Assembly: GCA_022495995.1 (NCBI GenBank)
Contig: JAFEMH010000937.1
Location: 124,001-188,000 of the forward strand
DNA from: Adenophora triphylla var. japonica
Lineage: Eukaryota; Streptophyta; Magnoliopsida; Asterales; Campanulaceae
Reading direction: 5' to 3'
Length of the DNA: 64,000 nucleotides
Below the pieces are notes generated by a model that was not told where the DNA came from, searched no databases, and saw only the letters and a list, made by a program, of their open reading frames with translations. This document shows, piece by piece, positions 1-9,994 of this stretch. Position numbers and translations under genes: made by a program. The stretch's first letter is position 1, and the number at the start of each line of letters is the position of its first letter.

Positions 1-336
1 GGTCGAGGCACTGAACTTGCTCGGCCGAGCACGTTTGCTGGAGCCTTGTGTTCCTGTTTAAACTTCAGATTCGCCAAGTGCCGAGCCATCTTGGGCCGCC
101 TCGACACGCCCTACGTCAATAGTGGAGCTTATAAACATAAAAAAAAGTCTTAAAAATATAATCGGCCAAAGCATTTACTCGATAATCAACTTAACGTACC
201 AAGAATTATAAACACGAAACACATCTCGATATATTTGAAGGAAGCAACATGATTCGGTTAAACATCTCTCTTTACGAGGGACAAATCCCATCTTAATTTA
301 TCATTCTTTCCTACAAGAATCCGGTCATGCCAACAT
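1..336. other. Unassigned left edge, no recognised gene
   Basis: The first 120 bases are clearly more GC-rich than what follows. The plus strand stays open in frame 1 for about 145 bases from the window edge, so this could be the tail of a coding exon that begins outside the window. I do not recognise the translation. From about 121 the sequence becomes AT-rich and matches a second copy near 9.85 kb (separate entry). Confidence 0.3.
121..272 (+). repeat. Dispersed direct repeat, copy 1 (about 150 bp)
   Basis: The segment beginning GTGGAGCTTATAAAC and containing AATCGGCCAAAGCATTTACT recurs in the same orientation at about 9848-9994 with scattered substitutions and small indels. The similarity stops near TTAAACATCTCT here and TTAAACACTCT there. 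The two copies bracket the Copia insertions, so they may be remnants of one older element or duplication. The family is not identified. Confidence 0.6.
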
Positions 337-525
337 TGTAGGGGCCGCGATCATCTTCACCACTCCACATTAGTATGATATTGTCCGCTTTGGGCTCAGC
401 CCGCACGGATTTGCTCTTGAAAACTTCCCAAAAGGCCTCATACTAATAAAGTGGGTGTGTGCTCTTATAAACCTGACAATACTTTGTTCAATTGTCGATG
501 TGGGATTGGATTTGCACCCCAAGAA
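337..525 (-). repeat. TRIM-like LTR (reversed)
   Basis: Read on the minus strand, this contains the segment widely seen in plant TRIM (terminal-repeat retrotransposon in miniature) LTRs: GGGGTGCAAATCCAATCCC, then GTATGAGGCCTTTTGGGAAG, AAATCCGTGCGGGCT, CCCAAAGCGGACAATATC and the terminus GCGGCCCCTACA. The assignment rests on remembered similarity to TRIM sequences. The inner boundary is approximate. It forms the left end of the composite insertion. Confidence 0.55.
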
Positions 526-643
526 TCCTCCCCTCAAACCAAGACCATCCGCAAAGTCACACAAGAGGGAATCCCACCACCACTATAATCGCACACACAC
601 GGTCCACCCAGGCCGGAACATCTGAATCATGGCTCTGATACCA
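526..643 (-). other. TRIM-like internal region with primer-binding site
   Basis: On the minus strand the primer-binding site TGGTATCAGAGCC (complementary to the 3' end of initiator tRNA-Met, as in most plant Copia and TRIM elements) lies at 643-631. It is followed by about 105 bases of non-coding sequence leading into the TRIM-like LTR. A 2-base spacer (644-645) separates it from the reversed Copia LTR, the normal LTR-to-PBS spacing. The Copia LTR therefore occupies the place where the TRIM's own 5' LTR should be. Confidence 0.65.
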
Positions 644-645
644 GT

Positions 646-1182
646 TGTTGTGAATATAGCCCTCCACAGCCCAAGAAAACCTACAAGAATAATAATCGCA
701 CACAAACCAAGTACAAGAAATCAAAGAAATAGAAAAGAACACAAGAAATTGTTAACCCAGTTCACCAATTTGATTGGCTACGTCTGGGGGCACTACCAAG
801 CCAGGATCTTGCACTATGTATGTAGAATTTGTGTTACAAAAAGTTTTGGGGCGAAACTTTACTTATATATGTCCTATGGAACAAACCAAACCCTAAACAA
901 ACAAGGATTCTGGACTGCTGAAATCGGGCCCAGCGCGGCCGCTCTGGAGCCTAGCGCGGTCGCGCTACTGTCCAGTAAGTCCAACGCCTTTGACAAAACC
1001 TCCAGCGCGGTCGCCCTCCCCCCGCCGCGGTCGCCGCCAAGAAAATCCCCCGAGCCATATGTTTCTGTCCAAGAGCGCGGTCGCGCATATAGCCAGCGCG
1101 GCCGCTCTTGACCCCAGAAACCTCTGACGAAATTCTTCCCCCTTGCTTCGATGTCTAAACCGGTTGGTCCTCTATCCCAACA
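646..1182 (-). repeat. Copia-1 LTR, inverted copy
   Basis: Reverse complement of the LTR at 4462-4995, with the same termini TGTTGGGATAGAGG and CACAACA. Shared parts include the TATA-like GACATATATAAG, the CCCCCAGACGTAGCC block and the GC-rich palindromic motifs. It directly abuts the gag zinc-knuckle region at 1183, where a normal element would have its PBS and the gag N-terminus. The two LTR copies differ by numerous substitutions and small indels. Confidence 0.85.
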
Positions 1183-4100
1183 ATAGAATCATGGGTGCTG
1201 TTCAGTGCTATCATTGTAAGGAGTTGGGACACTTCAAGAGGGATTGTCCAAATCGTAAGGGCAATCAGGTGAATGTGGCAGTCGAAGGTGATGATGTGCG
1301 GTTACGAGTGTCGGTAGTACACTAGAATCATGGGTCTTTGGATTCGGGGCATCATTCCACTCTTGCGGGCACAAGGAAGAGATGAAAAACTACACTTCGG
1401 TGATTTCGGGAAGGTCTATCTCGCAGATGGCGAGCCTTTGGAAATCGGGGAAGGGGATGTCGAGAATAGGAGCATCAGATGGGAAGGTCTTACATCTGAA
1501 CGGGGTCAGACACATTCCGGGTTTGAAAAAGAACCTACTATCAGTTGGGCAGTTGGACGAAGAAGGTTACAAGGTGACATTCGGCTGCAGAAACTGGGTT
1601 ATTACCAAGGAGGATTGTGAGATCGCTCGGGGAAATAAGGAGGGGAATTTGTATTTGACGAATAACACCAAGGACAGTATCGCGGTGGCAGTAGCCAAGG
1701 GTGATACGGATTTGTGGCACTGTCGATTGGGTCACATGAGTGAGACGGGGATGAAGGTGCTTTGTTCAAAAGGTCTACTACCGGGTTTGAAGATAGTCAA
1801 CGTGGGGATCTGCGAAGATTGTATGTTTGGCAAACAGGGGAGAAATAATTTCTCAAGGACAGGTAGGGGTTTGAGGGAAGCAAAGTTGGAATTGGTTCAC
1901 ACGGATTTGTGGGGGCCATCTCGGTTACATCTTCAGGTGGTGCGTCATATTACATGACTTTCATTGATGATTCTACAAGGAAGGTTTGGGTCTATTTCTT
2001 GAAGGGGAAAGATGAGGCTTTCGAGGTGTTCAAGTGGAGGGCCTTGGTGGAGAATCGGACGGGACTTAAGCTTAAGTGCTTAAGATCGAGACAATGGTGG
2101 GGAGTATGAGCTTGGTGAGTTTAGGGAATATTGTGCCGCGAATGGGATTCGTATGGAGAAGACTCCAAAGCGGACACCACAACTCAACGGGGTAGCGAAA
2201 GGATGAACGAGAACATTGAATGAGCGGGCTAGAAGTATGAGATTGAAGTGTGGACTTCCGAAGACGTTCGGGCATATGCAGCTGACACGGCAGCTTTCTT
2301 GATCAATCGGGGACCATCGGTACCATTGGGAATGGAATTCCGTGAGGAAGCGTGGAGTGGCAAGCGAGTAAATTTGTCCTTTCTTCGCATATTTGGCTGC
2401 GTATCTTATGTTCATATTGATTCTATGAGAGAACTAAATTAGATGCTAAATACGGTAAGTGTACATTTATTGGGTATGGCGGGGATGACTTCGGGTACAA
2501 GTTTTGGGATGACCAAAATCATAGAGTTATTCGTAGTCGAGATGTGGTATTCAATGAACGGGTTTTGTACAAGGACGGAAAGGAGGCATCCGATGACACT
2601 AGTTCGGAACCGTAAATTGTAGAGGTGGATATTCCTAACTCGGGTGGGAGCAGAACGGTTCATGATGACCATGGTCGGGAGGTCACCGAAGATGAACCAC
2701 GTACTCGGAACCGGATATTTCGCTGCGTAGATCCAGCGGTGCGTGGATCGCCCAGCAGTATACTCCATCCAATTATTATTTCTTTGTTGACGAGATAATG
2801 GGAACCGAATGTTATGCGGAGAGCATTCGTAGTGCACTTTGTAACAAGTGGAAAGCTGCGATGGATGATGAGATTGACTCATTGAAGGCCAACAAAACTT
2901 GGGAGTTGGTGAACTACCTAAGGGAAGAAGGCACTACATAACAAGTGGGTTTACGGGATCAAGGAGGAAGCGGACGGTAGCAAGCGTTACAAGGCAAGAC
3001 CCGGTTGTAAAAGGGTTTCGAAGTACGGTATTGACTACACCGAGGTATTCACTCCGGTTGTGAAGATGACCACTATCGAATGGTTACGGGGATAGTAGTG
3101 GCGGACAACTTGTTGCTTGAACAGATGGATGTGAAGACATCCTTTCTTCATGGGGACTTTGAGGAAGAGATTTACATGGTACAGCCAGAGGGTTACATGT
3201 CTAAGGGTAGCGGGGAGCTAGTTTGCAGATTGACTAAGAGCTTGTATGGCCTTAAACAAGCTCCTAGGCGATGGTACAGAAATTTGATGGATTCATGCAT
3301 GACATTGATTTTATCGAGATGTGAGGCGAATCATTGTTGCTACTTCAAGAACACGGACAATGGGTATATTATCTTCTTTGTTATATGTGGACGACATGCT
3401 AATAGCGGGCTCTAGCGGTAGAGAGGTAAACAGATTGAAGACTCAGTTGTCAGAACGGTTCGAGATGAAGGATTTGGGAGAGGCCAGAAAAATCTTGGGT
3501 ATGCGGATTGACCGGGATAGGGAGTCGGGCAAGTTGGTTCTTTCACAAGCAGAATACGTTGAGAAGATCATAGCAAGGTTTTGTATGGAAGAGGCGAAGC
3601 CAACAGGGACGCCATTGGGTTTGCATTTCAAGCTATCCGAGAAGGACTCACCTAGGGGCAAGGAGGAGCATGACAAGATGGAGAGAACTCCATATGCTTC
3701 AGCAGTGGGGAGTCTCATGTATGCAATGGTGTGTACAAGGCCAAACATTGCACATGCGGTGGGAGTAGTCAGCCGGTTTATGGGCAATTCAGAAAAGCAA
3801 CATTGGGAAGCGGTTAAGTGGATCCTACGTTATTTGAAGGGTACTGCTGATAAGGCTCTGTGTTTCTCGAGCAAGGAAGTGGTGTTAGCGGGTTATGTTG
3901 ATGCGGACTTGGCATCAAGTGATCTTGATAAGAGGAGAAGTACTATGGGTTATGTATTTACATTGGGTGGTACGGCAATCTCCTGGGCTTCTAAACTGCA
4001 GAAGATCGTGGCGCGATCGGCTACGAAGCGAGAATATGTAGCGGATGACAGAGGCGAGTAAAGAGATGGTATGGGCTGCGAGAACTTCTTGGGTGAACTT

Positions 4101-4352
4101 GGGAAAACGCGAAGTGGTAACGTTCTCTACAGTGACAGTCAGAGTGCAATACATTTGGCAAGAAATCCGGCGTTTCATTCGAGGACGAAGCACATTGAAC
4201 TGAGGTTTCACTACATCAGACATCTCTTGGAGGAGAAGATCTTGGGGCTAAAGAAGATATTGGGATCAGAAAATCCGGCTGACATGTTGACAAAGGTTGT
4301 GAATTTTGATAAGTTGAAGCTGTGCAAAGCTTCAATTGGGCTCGGAGAATAG
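1183..4352 (+). pseudogene. Decayed Copia gag-pol polyprotein
   Basis: Pieces appear in the usual Copia order but in changing frames. Gag zinc knuckle CX2CX4HX4C at about 1207-1250. A frameshifted protease active-site region (LDSG then ASFH) near 1335-1365. The GAG-pre-integrase motif LWHCRLGHMSETG near 1712-1745. Integrase core with LVHTDLWGP and IDD, plus a PQLNGVAER-like stretch near 2180. Reverse transcriptase with QMDVKTSFLHGDFEEEIYM near 3124 and the YVDDM catalytic motif near 3385. RNase H with DADLASSD, then DSQSAIHLARNPAFHSRTKH up to 4352. Frameshifts and stops throughout make it non-functional. The N-terminal gag (about 1 kb) is missing because the element joins an inverted LTR at 1182/1183. 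Confidence 0.9.
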
Positions 4353-4450
4353 AAGAGGAGGATGGCACTACCATGATCGAGGTGAGCACTAGGAGGACAC
4401 CAAGGATGAGTTGAAGACGGATACGGGGCTTATATGTGTGGTTGATCTCT

Positions 4451-4460
4451 AGGTGGGAGA
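4451..4460 (+). other. Polypurine tract of Copia-1
   Basis: The purine-rich AGGTGGGAGA lies immediately before the 3' LTR start, where plus-strand synthesis is primed. Copia-2 has an almost identical tract (GGTGGGAGAT) before its own 3' LTR, showing the two families are related. Confidence 0.7.
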
Positions 4461-4461
4461 T

Positions 4462-4995
4462 TGTTGGGATAGAGGACCAACCCGGGTTAGACATCGAAGC
4501 AAGGGGGAAGAATTTCGTCGAGAGGTTTTCGGTCAAGAGCGGCCGCGCTATATGCGCGCGACCGCGCTCTTGGGAGAAACATATGGCTCTGGGGATTTTC
4601 TTCAAGGGCGACCGCGCCGAAGGGGAGGCGACCGCGCCGGAGGTTTTGTCAAAGGCGTTGGACTTACCGGACGAGCGCGATCGTGCTAGCTCCGTAGCGG
4701 CCGCGCCGGGCCCGATTTCGCCCGATCCGAGAATCCTTGTTTGTTTAGGGTTTGATTTGTTCCATAGGACATATATAAGTAAAGTTCCGCCCCAAAACTT
4801 ATTGTAACACAAATTCTACATACATAGTGCAAGATCCTGGCTTGGTAGTGCCCCCAGACGTAGCCAATCAAATTGGTGAACTGGGTTAACAATTTCTTGT
4901 GTTCTTTTCTGTTTCTTTGATTTCTTGTGCTTGGTTTGTGTGCGATTATTATTCTTGTAGGTTTGCTTGGGCTGTGGAGGGCTATATTCACAACA
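4462..4995 (+). repeat. Copia-1 3' LTR (forward)
   Basis: A 534-bp LTR from TGTTGGGATAGAGG to CACAACA. The first half carries several GC-rich near-palindromes (GAGCGGCCGCGC, GGGCGACCGCGCC, GGCGACCGCGCC, TAGCGGCCGCGCC). Downstream is a TATA-like CATATATAAG at about 4769, a plausible promoter. Followed by the target duplication AACAT. Confidence 0.9.
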
Positions 4996-5000
4996 AACAT

Positions 5001-5887
5001 AGCCCTTATTGCTATCATATTAAAGATAGTGTTAGACTACATTAAAAATAGCGTTCATCATGTGGAAGATGATGATAATCTCAGGTACTAAGGATTCTAA
5101 TGACACGACTACTGTGAGATTTAATTATGATATATATGATCATAGACCATGACATAATCTCATAGGTGGGTCAGTCCAGTATCTTGTTCTCTAACAAGTA
5201 CCCACAAGCGTAATGTGCATTCCCATACATATAATCATCTCTATGATTATCCATTACCAACTTATACTAGTTATTCACAATAACTAGGGACACAAATTAT
5301 TATAATAAACATATAATAATCAAAATAAACATTCTCTATTATAAATGGTAAAGATGATTACATAAACGGTATTAACTATGAGTCAAAATAGATATAAGCC
5401 TAGGGCATAACACCAATACTATAAGATTCATAAACCTGCAGGTAGTTTCAAATGTATTTGCCTGAAGGCTTATAAGCGAATAAATATTTATTAGTCTGTC
5501 GGCTTTATAGAGTTTTCTTTGCCCGTAGGCTTGTTTGTATTTGGCCCATATGCTCAATTTTGTTAGTCCGTAGGCTTATTGAATATTTGCCCGTAGGCTT
5601 ATTTGATCTTTACTAGTAGGCTTGTTGGATTTTAGCCTGTCGGCTTATTGTTGTTAGCCCGTAGGCTTATTGGATCTTTGCCCGTATGCTTATTGGATCT
5701 TTGGACTTGTTGGATCTTGTTATTTCTTGTGAAAACCCTTGAATTTTGTATGGAATTAGCCTTTTCTGCTATGATCACAATTAATTGTGGCCTCTTAGAC
5801 TATGAGGTTTTACCTCGGTCTGTATTGTGGGCTCCAACTGCACATCACTATCGTCCATTTACCTTAGTGATTATACGCGGTCAGTAC
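5001..5887. other. Host sequence left of Copia-2, no gene
   Basis: AT-rich sequence with no recognisable coding capacity. It continues beyond the Copia-2 insertion at 8553. The second half carries a degenerate minisatellite (separate entry). The region may belong to an older repeat, but I cannot name it. Confidence 0.5.
5455..5710 (+). repeat. Degenerate minisatellite, GCCCGTAGGCTTATTGGAT unit
   Basis: About nine variants of the core CCCGTAGGCTTATT occur at irregular spacing of roughly 20-40 bases (near 5461, 5498, 5521, 5563, 5590, 5617, 5636, 5657 and 5680). The most regular stretch is at the right end, where GGATCTTT follows the core. Confidence 0.75.
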
Positions 5888-6381
5888 TGTTGGGATTGGA
5901 GTCCTAAACTACAAGGAAAAAGGGGCCTAAGTCGGAGGAGTTGCTGAATCAAGGAGGAAATTCGGGGATAACTTTCTGCCGTGGTGGGCGACCGCCCATG
6001 AGTACAGAAGTTTATGGTTCGTGGGATTTTTGGCTTGGGCGGCCGCCCATAGTGCCTTGGGCGACCGCCCACGTGTCGGGTGAAAATTCTGCAGCTTGAT
6101 TTTATTTCCTATTTTGATTAGAACTCTTCTTAAATTAGATTTAGGGTTCCTTGTATTACTATATAAACATAGATCTGGCCTAGAACTCATTGTAGCAACA
6201 TATTAGAAGGTGTCTAATAACATATTGGTTTGGCAATTGCCCCCGGACGTAGTTCACGAGTTGGTGAATGAACCGGGTAAACAACTCTTGTGTTCTTGTG
6301 TGTGATTGTTTCTTTCTTGTACGTGTGGGTGTGTTGGTTTCTTTGTTTTGATTGCAACGGGGGAGCACCAATTTCACAACA
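5888..6381 (+). repeat. Copia-2 5' LTR
   Basis: 494 bp from TGTTGGGATTGGAGTCC to CACAACA. It has GC-rich palindromes near its 5' end (GGGCGACCGCCCA, GGGCGGCCGCCCA, GGGCGACCGCCCA) and a TATA-like ACTATATAAACATAG near 6158, a likely promoter. The terminal bases match the Copia-1 LTR, so the two families are related. Confidence 0.95.
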
Positions 6382-6383
6382 AC

Positions 6384-6396
6384 TGGTATCAGAGCT
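6384..6396 (+). other. Copia-2 primer-binding site
   Basis: TGGTATCAGAGCT, complementary to the 3' end of initiator tRNA-Met, two bases after the LTR end. Confidence 0.9.
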
Positions 6397-6477
6397 TTGG
6401 TTCGGTGGATTCAAAATTCTTTCATTAGTTGATCAATTTTGAATCGCGTTCTTGGGGATTTTGGTGAAGCAGTCAAG

Positions 6478-7867
6478 ATGAAGAACTTCAATCGAGAAAT
6501 TGACGGTGTGAATTTCACGTTTTGGAAGACAAGGATTCAAGACTACCTTTATTGTAAGGATCTTCATGGACCCTTGAAGGCGAAGCCCGAAGACATGTCA
6601 CAAGGGATTGGGAGACGTTGGATCGGAAGGCGTTAGGAGCGGTAAGGAGTGCCACTAACCGACGACGTTGCACGGAAACGCTATGGAGGCCAAGACAACG
6701 GTGGAGTTGCTACAAACGCCTTTGTCGGACATGTATGAGAAGCCGTCGAATATCAATAAGGTGCATTTGATAAAGAGGTTTGCGAATGCGAATATGTCGA
6801 AGAGGGCGACGGCGGCAAGTCATATCGGCAATTTCAAAGGTATGGTGGACCAATTGAAAAGTGTTGATATTACTTTCTCCGATGAAGTGCTAGCTTGTTT
6901 TCTTCTAAAATCATCGCTCCTGATAGTCGTGAGGTTACCGTCACAACGACAAGTACGTCGAAAAACAAAGATTGCGTATACGGAGGTTAGAGATCTCATC
7001 CTTCAAGAGGAGTTGCGAAGGAAAGAGAAAAGGGGAGAATCGTCCGTAGATGGGGCCGCACTTAGGGTGGAGAGAAATAGGGAAAAGGAAGACCTGGGGA
7101 AAAAGGTCAAGTGCTACAATTGTGGTGAATTGAGGCACATCGGTTATATTTGTCAGGGAAAAGGTGGTGGTGCTAACGTGGTGGATGATGGTGGTGATGT
7201 ATTAATCTAGGGGAGGAAGCGATCGGGTGAAGATTGGGTGTTGGATTACGGAGCTTCTTGTCATGCTTTAGTGGGGATGCGAGAATCAATGAGGCGTTAC
7301 AAAACCGAGATTTTGGGGTTCTCTATCTTGGTGATGGTCAACCATTGAAGATCAAAGGTAAAGGGGATGTAATGATGAAGACACCTAACGGGGCATTTTA
7401 CAACTACACGACGTGATGCATGTTCGGATTTGAGGAGAAGGGTGATTTACGTGGGACAACTTGACAATGAAGGATACGGTGTTTCGTTCATTGGTGGGTC
7501 TTGGGAAGTCACAAAAGGGGCTAAGGTGTTGGCTCGTAGGGTTAAGGGGAAGATGTTGTACTCTACCTACAAAGTCGATATTCGTTCGGTGGGAGCAAGA
7601 GGCTTAAGAACCCGCTGTTGGTGTAAAAAGGGGAGACATCAAGAAACGGTATGTTGGGGAGGACTCAAAGTTGATCAACGTGGTGTGGAAGTCCCAGGGG
7701 CCCTAACAGAGCGGATTCGGACCAAGCGGTCGATGAAAGAAACAAGGTGTGTCCAAGTTTCAAGGGGAGGCATTGCGAGGAAGGTGGATCTGGAGGGAGA
7801 AGGCGAAGTTAGACTTGCGGGGAGAAATCAAGGTAGAAGGCGATTTGGGGAGGCAAGAACGATCTAA
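6478..7867 (+). pseudogene. Copia-2 gag remnant (frameshifted), pol deleted
   Basis: The first ATG after the PBS (6478) opens a gag-like protein beginning MKNFNREIDGVNFTFWKTRI, typical of the Copia gag (UBN2-like) N-terminus. A frameshift near 6610 and a stop interrupt it. The second part, from about 6668, carries the gag C-terminal half and a zinc knuckle CYNCGELRHIGYIC (CX2CX4HX4C) near 7111-7152. A protease-like WVLDYGASCHA follows in a shifted frame near 7237; the usual active-site DSG reads DYG. From about 7290 to 7867 only scraps of the pre-integrase region remain. No RT or RNase H motif is present. Confidence 0.85.
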
Positions 7868-8036
7868 CACGGAGTGGTTGAAACGTCGCTTGGTTTCAAC
7901 TCGCCTTAGTACTTGAGGAGAGGAGAGGTAGTGTCAAGCCAATATGGATGAGGGGAAATGTGTTCAAAGGTCTTTACTCCGTGGTGGGAGTTAATGGGTG
8001 ATTCTATGTTTGTTAGTTTAGTCTCCGGTGGGAGAT

Positions 8037-8547
8037 TGTTGGGATTGGAGTCCTAAACTACAAGGAAAAAGGGGCCTAAGTCGGAGGAGTTCTTGAATCA
8101 AGGAGGAAATTCGGGATAACTTTCTGCCGTGGTGGGCGACCGCCCATAGGGGTGGGCGACCGCTCATAGTACGTAAGTTTATGGTTCGTGGGATTTTTGG
8201 CTTGGGCGGCCGCCCATAGTGCCTTGGGCGACCGCCCACGTGTCGGGTGAAAATTCTGCAGCTTGATTTTGTTTCCTATTTGATTAGAACTCTTCTTAAA
8301 TTAGATTTAGGGTTCCTTGTATTACTATATAAACATAGATCCGGCCTAGAACTCATTGTAGCAACATATTAGAAGGTGTCTAATAACATATTGGCTTGGC
8401 AATTGCCCCCGGACGTAGTTCACGAGTTGGTGAATGAACCGGGTAAACAACTCTTGTGTTCTTGTGTGTGATTGTTTCTTTCTTGTACGTGTGGGTGTGT
8501 TGGTTTCTTTGTTTTGATTGCAACGGGGGAGCACCAATTTCACAACA
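8037..8547 (+). repeat. Copia-2 3' LTR
   Basis: 511 bp, same termini as the 5' LTR. It is longer mainly because the GC palindrome GGTGGGCGACCGCCCAT is partly duplicated here (a second variant, GGTGGGCGACCGCTCAT, follows directly). Preceded by the purine-rich GGTGGGAGAT. Confidence 0.95.
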
Positions 8548-8599
8548 AGTACTCTTTAGTCTGTGGCGTATTCCGAAAGAGCAAAGGCAAGCTGCTTTC

Positions 8600-8900
8600 A
8601 TATGGGCATGCAGAATGTGGCGTGAGGCTAGTCCGCACATCAGCAGGTGTGACCGGTGCTGACTTCCGTATCTACGTTTCGGCGGTTGCACGTTTTGGAC
8701 TCTCTCGAGTCTCATGGCACTTGTAAGGGCTCAATTTTGGCCTTTTTACATACGGGCATGCGGTTAGCGGCCAATAAGACCACCGCGCATCAGCAGGTTT
8801 TAGGCCGTGCTGCTTCCATGCGGGCATGCGGTTTGCGGTTACGAAGACCACCGCGCATCAGCAGGTTGTGACCATGCTGACATCCGTTTCCATGTGGATG
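8600..8900 (+). repeat. Degenerate tandem repeat, about 68-bp unit
   Basis: Three related units each start GGGCATGC and continue through a CGCACATCAGCAGGT or CGCGCATCAGCAGGT core and a GTGCTG or ATGCTG tail. They start at about 8606, 8755 and 8822. The last two are adjacent and most alike; extra sequence separates the first. Confidence 0.7.
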
Positions 8901-9847
8901 GATTTTTGGGCATGGCCCAACAGGCATTCACTTTGTTAATTCAGTAGTGAGTAAAATTATGAATTGACACAATTTGAGTTTTAGCTCTCTCCAATCCATG
9001 AGTTTTGCTTAGGCAGCGGGTTGCATGAACTGAGGTGAAAATTCTTTTCATCCTTCTGTTTGATCACGAGCATGCATCTTTATTTTGCACGACTGACGGA
9101 GATATGCTGAAAATCTGTTAAAAACTTGACAAAGTTTTTAACAGCCATCACAAATTTAACGGAGACGTTAAGTAACAAGCTTGTAATGGAAGCTGAACAA
9201 GGAAGATAGATATTTCTTCCTTATGTGGCTACGTGGCCATTTGCAGCCACTTCAAATTGCGTGGCCTAATTTTCCTTGGACAACTTTTTCTCATGTGGTC
9301 CATTTGCAGCCACTTCAACTATGTGGTCTAAATCCTCCATTTGATATTTGATGTAACACTAGCTATTTGCAAAGGACGAAAAGTAAAATCTCATGTACCT
9401 TCCTCAGCCATTTTCTCTTTGTCAGTTGCATTCCAATTTCCATTCAATAATGCTTTTGATCTATGTCCTAAACCTTCTAGAAGCTCAAGTCTAAATTCAC
9501 CTCATGAATACTTGGATTTAATGGACCAGTTATATCTTATTTAAAAAAAAAAATTGCAGTTTTACTTGGAGGATCGGTATAAAATTCATGAAGTTAGTAT
9601 TTTCTTCTTTTAATTATGAATTTATGGATTGAAATCATTTCATGTCTATAAAATAAACATTCAATTAATGATAACCAACTTGTATTTTGCGAACACAAAT
9701 TTATAAGTGATTGTATCTCTATGCTAGTCATTTTATTTTTTTACAAACAAACCTATTTATTAGCAACGGTAAATAAGAACCTATTTATTAGCAACGATAA
9801 ATAACAAGAAGTTAATTATCTACTAATACCAATGCTCAATTTAGAGA
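8901..9847. other. Intergenic, no recognised gene
   Basis: AT-rich sequence. The phrase CATTTGCAGCCACTTCAA occurs twice (near 9238 and 9302), a short local duplication. A 67-codon open frame near 9341 has no recognisable domain, and I do not call it a gene. Confidence 0.5.
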
Positions 9848-9994
9848 GTGGAGCTTATAAACGTAACTAAAAAGTCCAATAATACAATCGGCCAAAGCAT
9901 TTACTCGATAATCAACTTACATACCGAGAATTATAAACATGAAACACATCTTGATATATTTGAAGGAGGCAACATGATTCAGTTAAACACTCTT
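9848..9994 (+). repeat. Dispersed direct repeat, copy 2
   Basis: Matches 121-272 in the same orientation (shared AATCGGCCAAAGCATTTACT and ATATTTGAAGGA blocks). No TSD or terminal motif was found, so its nature stays open. Confidence 0.6.

Larger units (their letters stand above)
337..4995 (+). mobile_element. Composite LTR retroelement with inverted LTRs
   Basis: A 4.66-kb unit bounded by TGTAGGGG on the left and CACAACA on the right. It is flanked by identical 5-bp direct repeats AACAT at 332-336 and 4996-5000, as expected for one integrase-mediated insertion. Order on the plus strand: TRIM-type LTR (reversed), TRIM-type internal region and primer-binding site (reversed), a Copia LTR (reversed), a decayed Copia gag-pol that starts only at the gag zinc knuckle (forward), and a Copia LTR (forward). 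A normal element has direct, not inverted, LTRs and identical outer termini. The arrangement suggests template switching between two retroelement RNAs before integration. The annotation of parts is firm; the mechanism is inference. Confidence 0.75.
5888..8547 (+). mobile_element. Copia-2: deletion-derivative LTR retrotransposon with TSD
   Basis: Complete insertion of 2660 bp: 5' LTR 5888-6381, PBS 6384-6396, a gag remnant, polypurine tract and 3' LTR 8037-8547. Perfect 5-bp target duplications AGTAC lie at 5883-5887 and 8548-8552. The LTRs are very similar, so insertion is fairly recent. The internal region is only about 1.65 kb. Gag and the protease start remain, but integrase core, reverse transcriptase and RNase H are absent, so it could only move with enzymes supplied in trans. 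Confidence 0.95.

Noticed and set aside
629..1111. Long open frame of 160 codons
   Set aside because: Lies inside the inverted Copia LTR and reads palindromic GC repeats; it is non-coding LTR sequence.
4216..4812. Long minus-strand open frame of 198 codons
   Set aside because: Antisense to the Copia RNase H end and 3' LTR; no domain, explained by the retroelement.
9341..9544. 67-codon plus-strand frame
   Set aside because: Short, no domain, no recognisable relatives, AT-rich codon use like the surroundings.
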